A stretch of DNA of 64,000 nucleotides, taken from assembly GCA_019843655.1 (NCBI GenBank), contig JACDQD010000006.1, positions 10,532,034 through 10,596,033 of the forward strand. The letters run 5' to 3'. The DNA comes from Lethocerus indicus. Lineage: Eukaryota > Arthropoda > Insecta > Hemiptera > Belostomatidae. Shown piece by piece: positions 61,732 to 64,000 of the stretch. The notes below the pieces were generated by a model. The model was not told the origin of the DNA. It was given only the letters and a program-made list of their open reading frames with translations, and made no database searches. The position numbers and the translations under genes were made by a program. Position 1 is the stretch's first letter, and each line of letters begins with the position of its first letter.

Positions 61732-64000
61732 CTGAAAATTGCAACCACGCCACCGTCCACAGTTCGTTTTTCTCGAATTCATTAATTTTTTTATACTGGT
61801 AACTCGAGACGATCAGTGTTGTAGGTCACAGGAGATAAAATTCAGACCACTTAATGCAAACTACTTTCTCCGGTGCCTTGAAAAGTGTATGTGTTACGAT
61901 ATGGCTGTTTGAGACAGACACGCGCCCACGCCGCTGCACCCAATAAACTGCCTTTCTCGATCAGGGTCGTCACAGAACAAGTATGTCCGGTTGGGATTGT
62001 GAGACGTTTTCAGGAAGAGCGCCGTGCGGTCTCCCCGAGGTCAAGGAGGATAACAAACATAACGAACTTATTAGCCGCATTAAATACTGGCTTCGTATTG
62101 AAGCCAACCGGTCGGCGTTGGACCCTTCCTCGTCGGTGCTATTTGAAGCATGCAGGGGATTGCCTCCAAGTTGTGACTGCCAAGTTGTGAGAGAGTCCGT
62201 TTCCGACATGTGATGTAACGTCTCCAGTTGTGACATACAGGATCTGTCCCCGTCCAGTGCCATTTGTACACGTCCACACGACTTTAAATGGCGTTTTATT
62301 ATATATCATAAACGCTGGATGATTTCCAGCCGTGTAATTGCGGGACTTCGCTAGAACCGGTAATCTAAGTGTACTGAATTATTATGGGCTACATTGCATT
62401 CTCCGTTATAAGATCATGCTGGATTCAAATCTAGCCGTAAGATCAAATCGCATTTAGATCCCATATGGCCATAATGCGCATTATTGTGAAGGTATGTACT
62501 ACTGAGAAGAAATAACTAATATGCGGCTATTGAAAACTGTGCAGCCTTTAGCCATAACTGTGTGTTGATCATCTAGCTTCTATATATGTTAACTGTCTCA
62601 CAGTTTGAACATGGCATGTGAACATGGTTGTTCACGGACACTGCCTTTGAAATACCGAGAATCTGGTATTATTTCCTAGATGGGGTAGGGTCAATATGTC
62701 CGCATAATTATCTATAGAACATAGCATATTCTGTATTAATTTCTCGTTTCATTTAACTATTAAATAAGCGAATGATTATAGAATAAACTGAAACAGGTGC
62801 GACTTAATGCGGGTTATTAGTGGTCAGAATCGAATTCCAGGGTGAGCCCCAAATGAAACTAGACCGAATAATATAAGAGCGGGAGTTAACAAGTGTAAGC
62901 CCGGCTTGTGGCGTGGGTAGCTATGGGTTAATGAATCTGCCGCTCTCGCAGCCCATTATATGGGCGAGCGGCCACTCCGCCACGCCCTCCCCTATCTCTA
63001 TCCCTCCTTCACACTCCCCATCGCTCCTACCCACTTCCTATCCCTCTGATCTTCGGCGGACGGTACCGTCCGCTTCCTCATATCCCTTTCTTTTGCCCAC
63101 GCGAGCCGGTTGAAGGTTAAATTCGATAAAGGAATCAAAGTGGCCCTGTCAAATTTTTATTTACGGAGCGGCCATTACCGTCTGAATTGTTTGATAAATA
63201 ATCATTACTAATAGCAATTAAATTAAAGTTCAGTACCACGGAGCAGACACCAGATTTGGATTTGAAATTCCTCCGATTGCAATTCTAGTGGCCAAGTGCT
63301 AACCGGCTAATTGCAAGAATGTCCCAAGGAATTTTTCAGGGCTAATTCTGTCGATTACACATTCTTTTAAATCGGTATCTGACATTTTTTTTCTGACTCT
63401 AAAATTCTCCGACTAACAGATTCTTCTATACATTCTATTTACTTAATCGGGTTCATACCTAATCGTATTTTTTTTTGCAATGCATAAATATTTATGGGAC
63501 AGTCATAGGTCTGAGAATAAATATTTACATAGGTAAATTTATCAGAAGAGATATTTGAACGAATGCCCTCGTCGGTGCTCCTTACGCTTGTAATGAATAA
63601 TCTTGCCCGGCTGTGTTGGCAAAGTTTCCATTCAAACTGGCGTCCGTTGCCGATCGCCGTATTATAAAAATTCATCCGATACGACTCCCCCGGGGTTATA
63701 CTCCGGTGCCAACGGGTTGCACAACATATCCGGCGATGCCAAAGATGGCCGCCCGGGAAAAAAATGACTATACCGGAGTGGTTGCCGTTTACCCGGCTGG
63801 ACAAGGCCGAGGGGCCCCGCTCCGACAATAAATAATAAACAATTACCGACCGACGGCCGGAGCCCGACACACCTGCGTCAGTGTTACGAAACGATACGGC
63901 GCACAGTTCAGTCTACCGCCGGGAGTTCGTTAATCGTCTATCCGGCCAATTATAACCCACCTCAGGGCGACCGCATTACCCTCTGGAACTCTTCACTAGG

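Larger units (their letters stand above)
58714..64000 (-). other. Upstream region: 5' intron(s) of the PRDM-family gene
   Basis: The missing start of the PR domain, the initiator and the promoter must lie here or beyond the right edge. Translation of the minus strand shows no convincing PR-domain start. The weak first-exon candidate (61675-61731), a 38-nt exon-like piece (59403-59440), CT-rich DNA at 61055-61370 and a plus-strand TATA-like string at 60543-60549 are the only items noted. Confidence 0.5.

Noticed and set aside
1..64000. CRISPR array, prophage, operon or integrated virus
   Set aside because: No regularly spaced repeats, no viral or bacterial reading frames; the gene structure is that of an animal.

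Overview
The window looks like gene-body DNA from a bilaterian invertebrate, possibly an arthropod or other protostome. It shows spliced coding exons with GT..AG introns, introns up to about 23 kb, no visible CpG depletion, and GA/CT microsatellites. There are no operons, rRNA genes, convincing tRNAs or recognisable transposon ORFs. The species cannot be named from the sequence alone.

I can support one gene, on the minus strand and spanning the whole window: a PRDM-family (PR/SET domain plus C2H2 zinc finger) transcriptional regulator. Six exons were found by their protein content. All six have good splice sites and mutually consistent phases, giving 976 nt or about 325 codons. In transcript order they are: 58713-58575 (PR domain, middle); 54540-54385 (PR domain, end); 47796-47536 (PLDLS motif typical of CtBP ligands, acidic/Ser-rich linker, finger 1); 46418-46249 (fingers 2-3); 23341-23176 (fingers 4-5); and 667-584 (finger 6). 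The gene is incomplete here. The start of the PR domain and a confirmed initiator lie upstream of 58713 or beyond the right edge, and the last exon probably lies beyond the left edge. One weak first-exon candidate is at 61731-61675.

The layout is very uneven. The PR domain, linker and fingers 1-3 occupy the right 18 kb. Fingers 4-5 and finger 6 are each isolated by introns of about 22.9 and 22.5 kb. Those introns contain no other coding sequence I can defend. They hold GA/CT, GT and CGG microsatellites, GC-rich blocks, several G-quadruplex motifs and a few hairpins or palindromes.

From family knowledge, the product is expected to act in the nucleus: the finger array binds DNA, and the PR domain and PLDLS motif recruit chromatin or corepressor partners. 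I could not assign it to a vertebrate PRDM subfamily. Its PR domain tail and six-finger set do not match what I know of PRDM1, PRDM3/16, PRDM8, PRDM12, PRDM13 or PRDM14.
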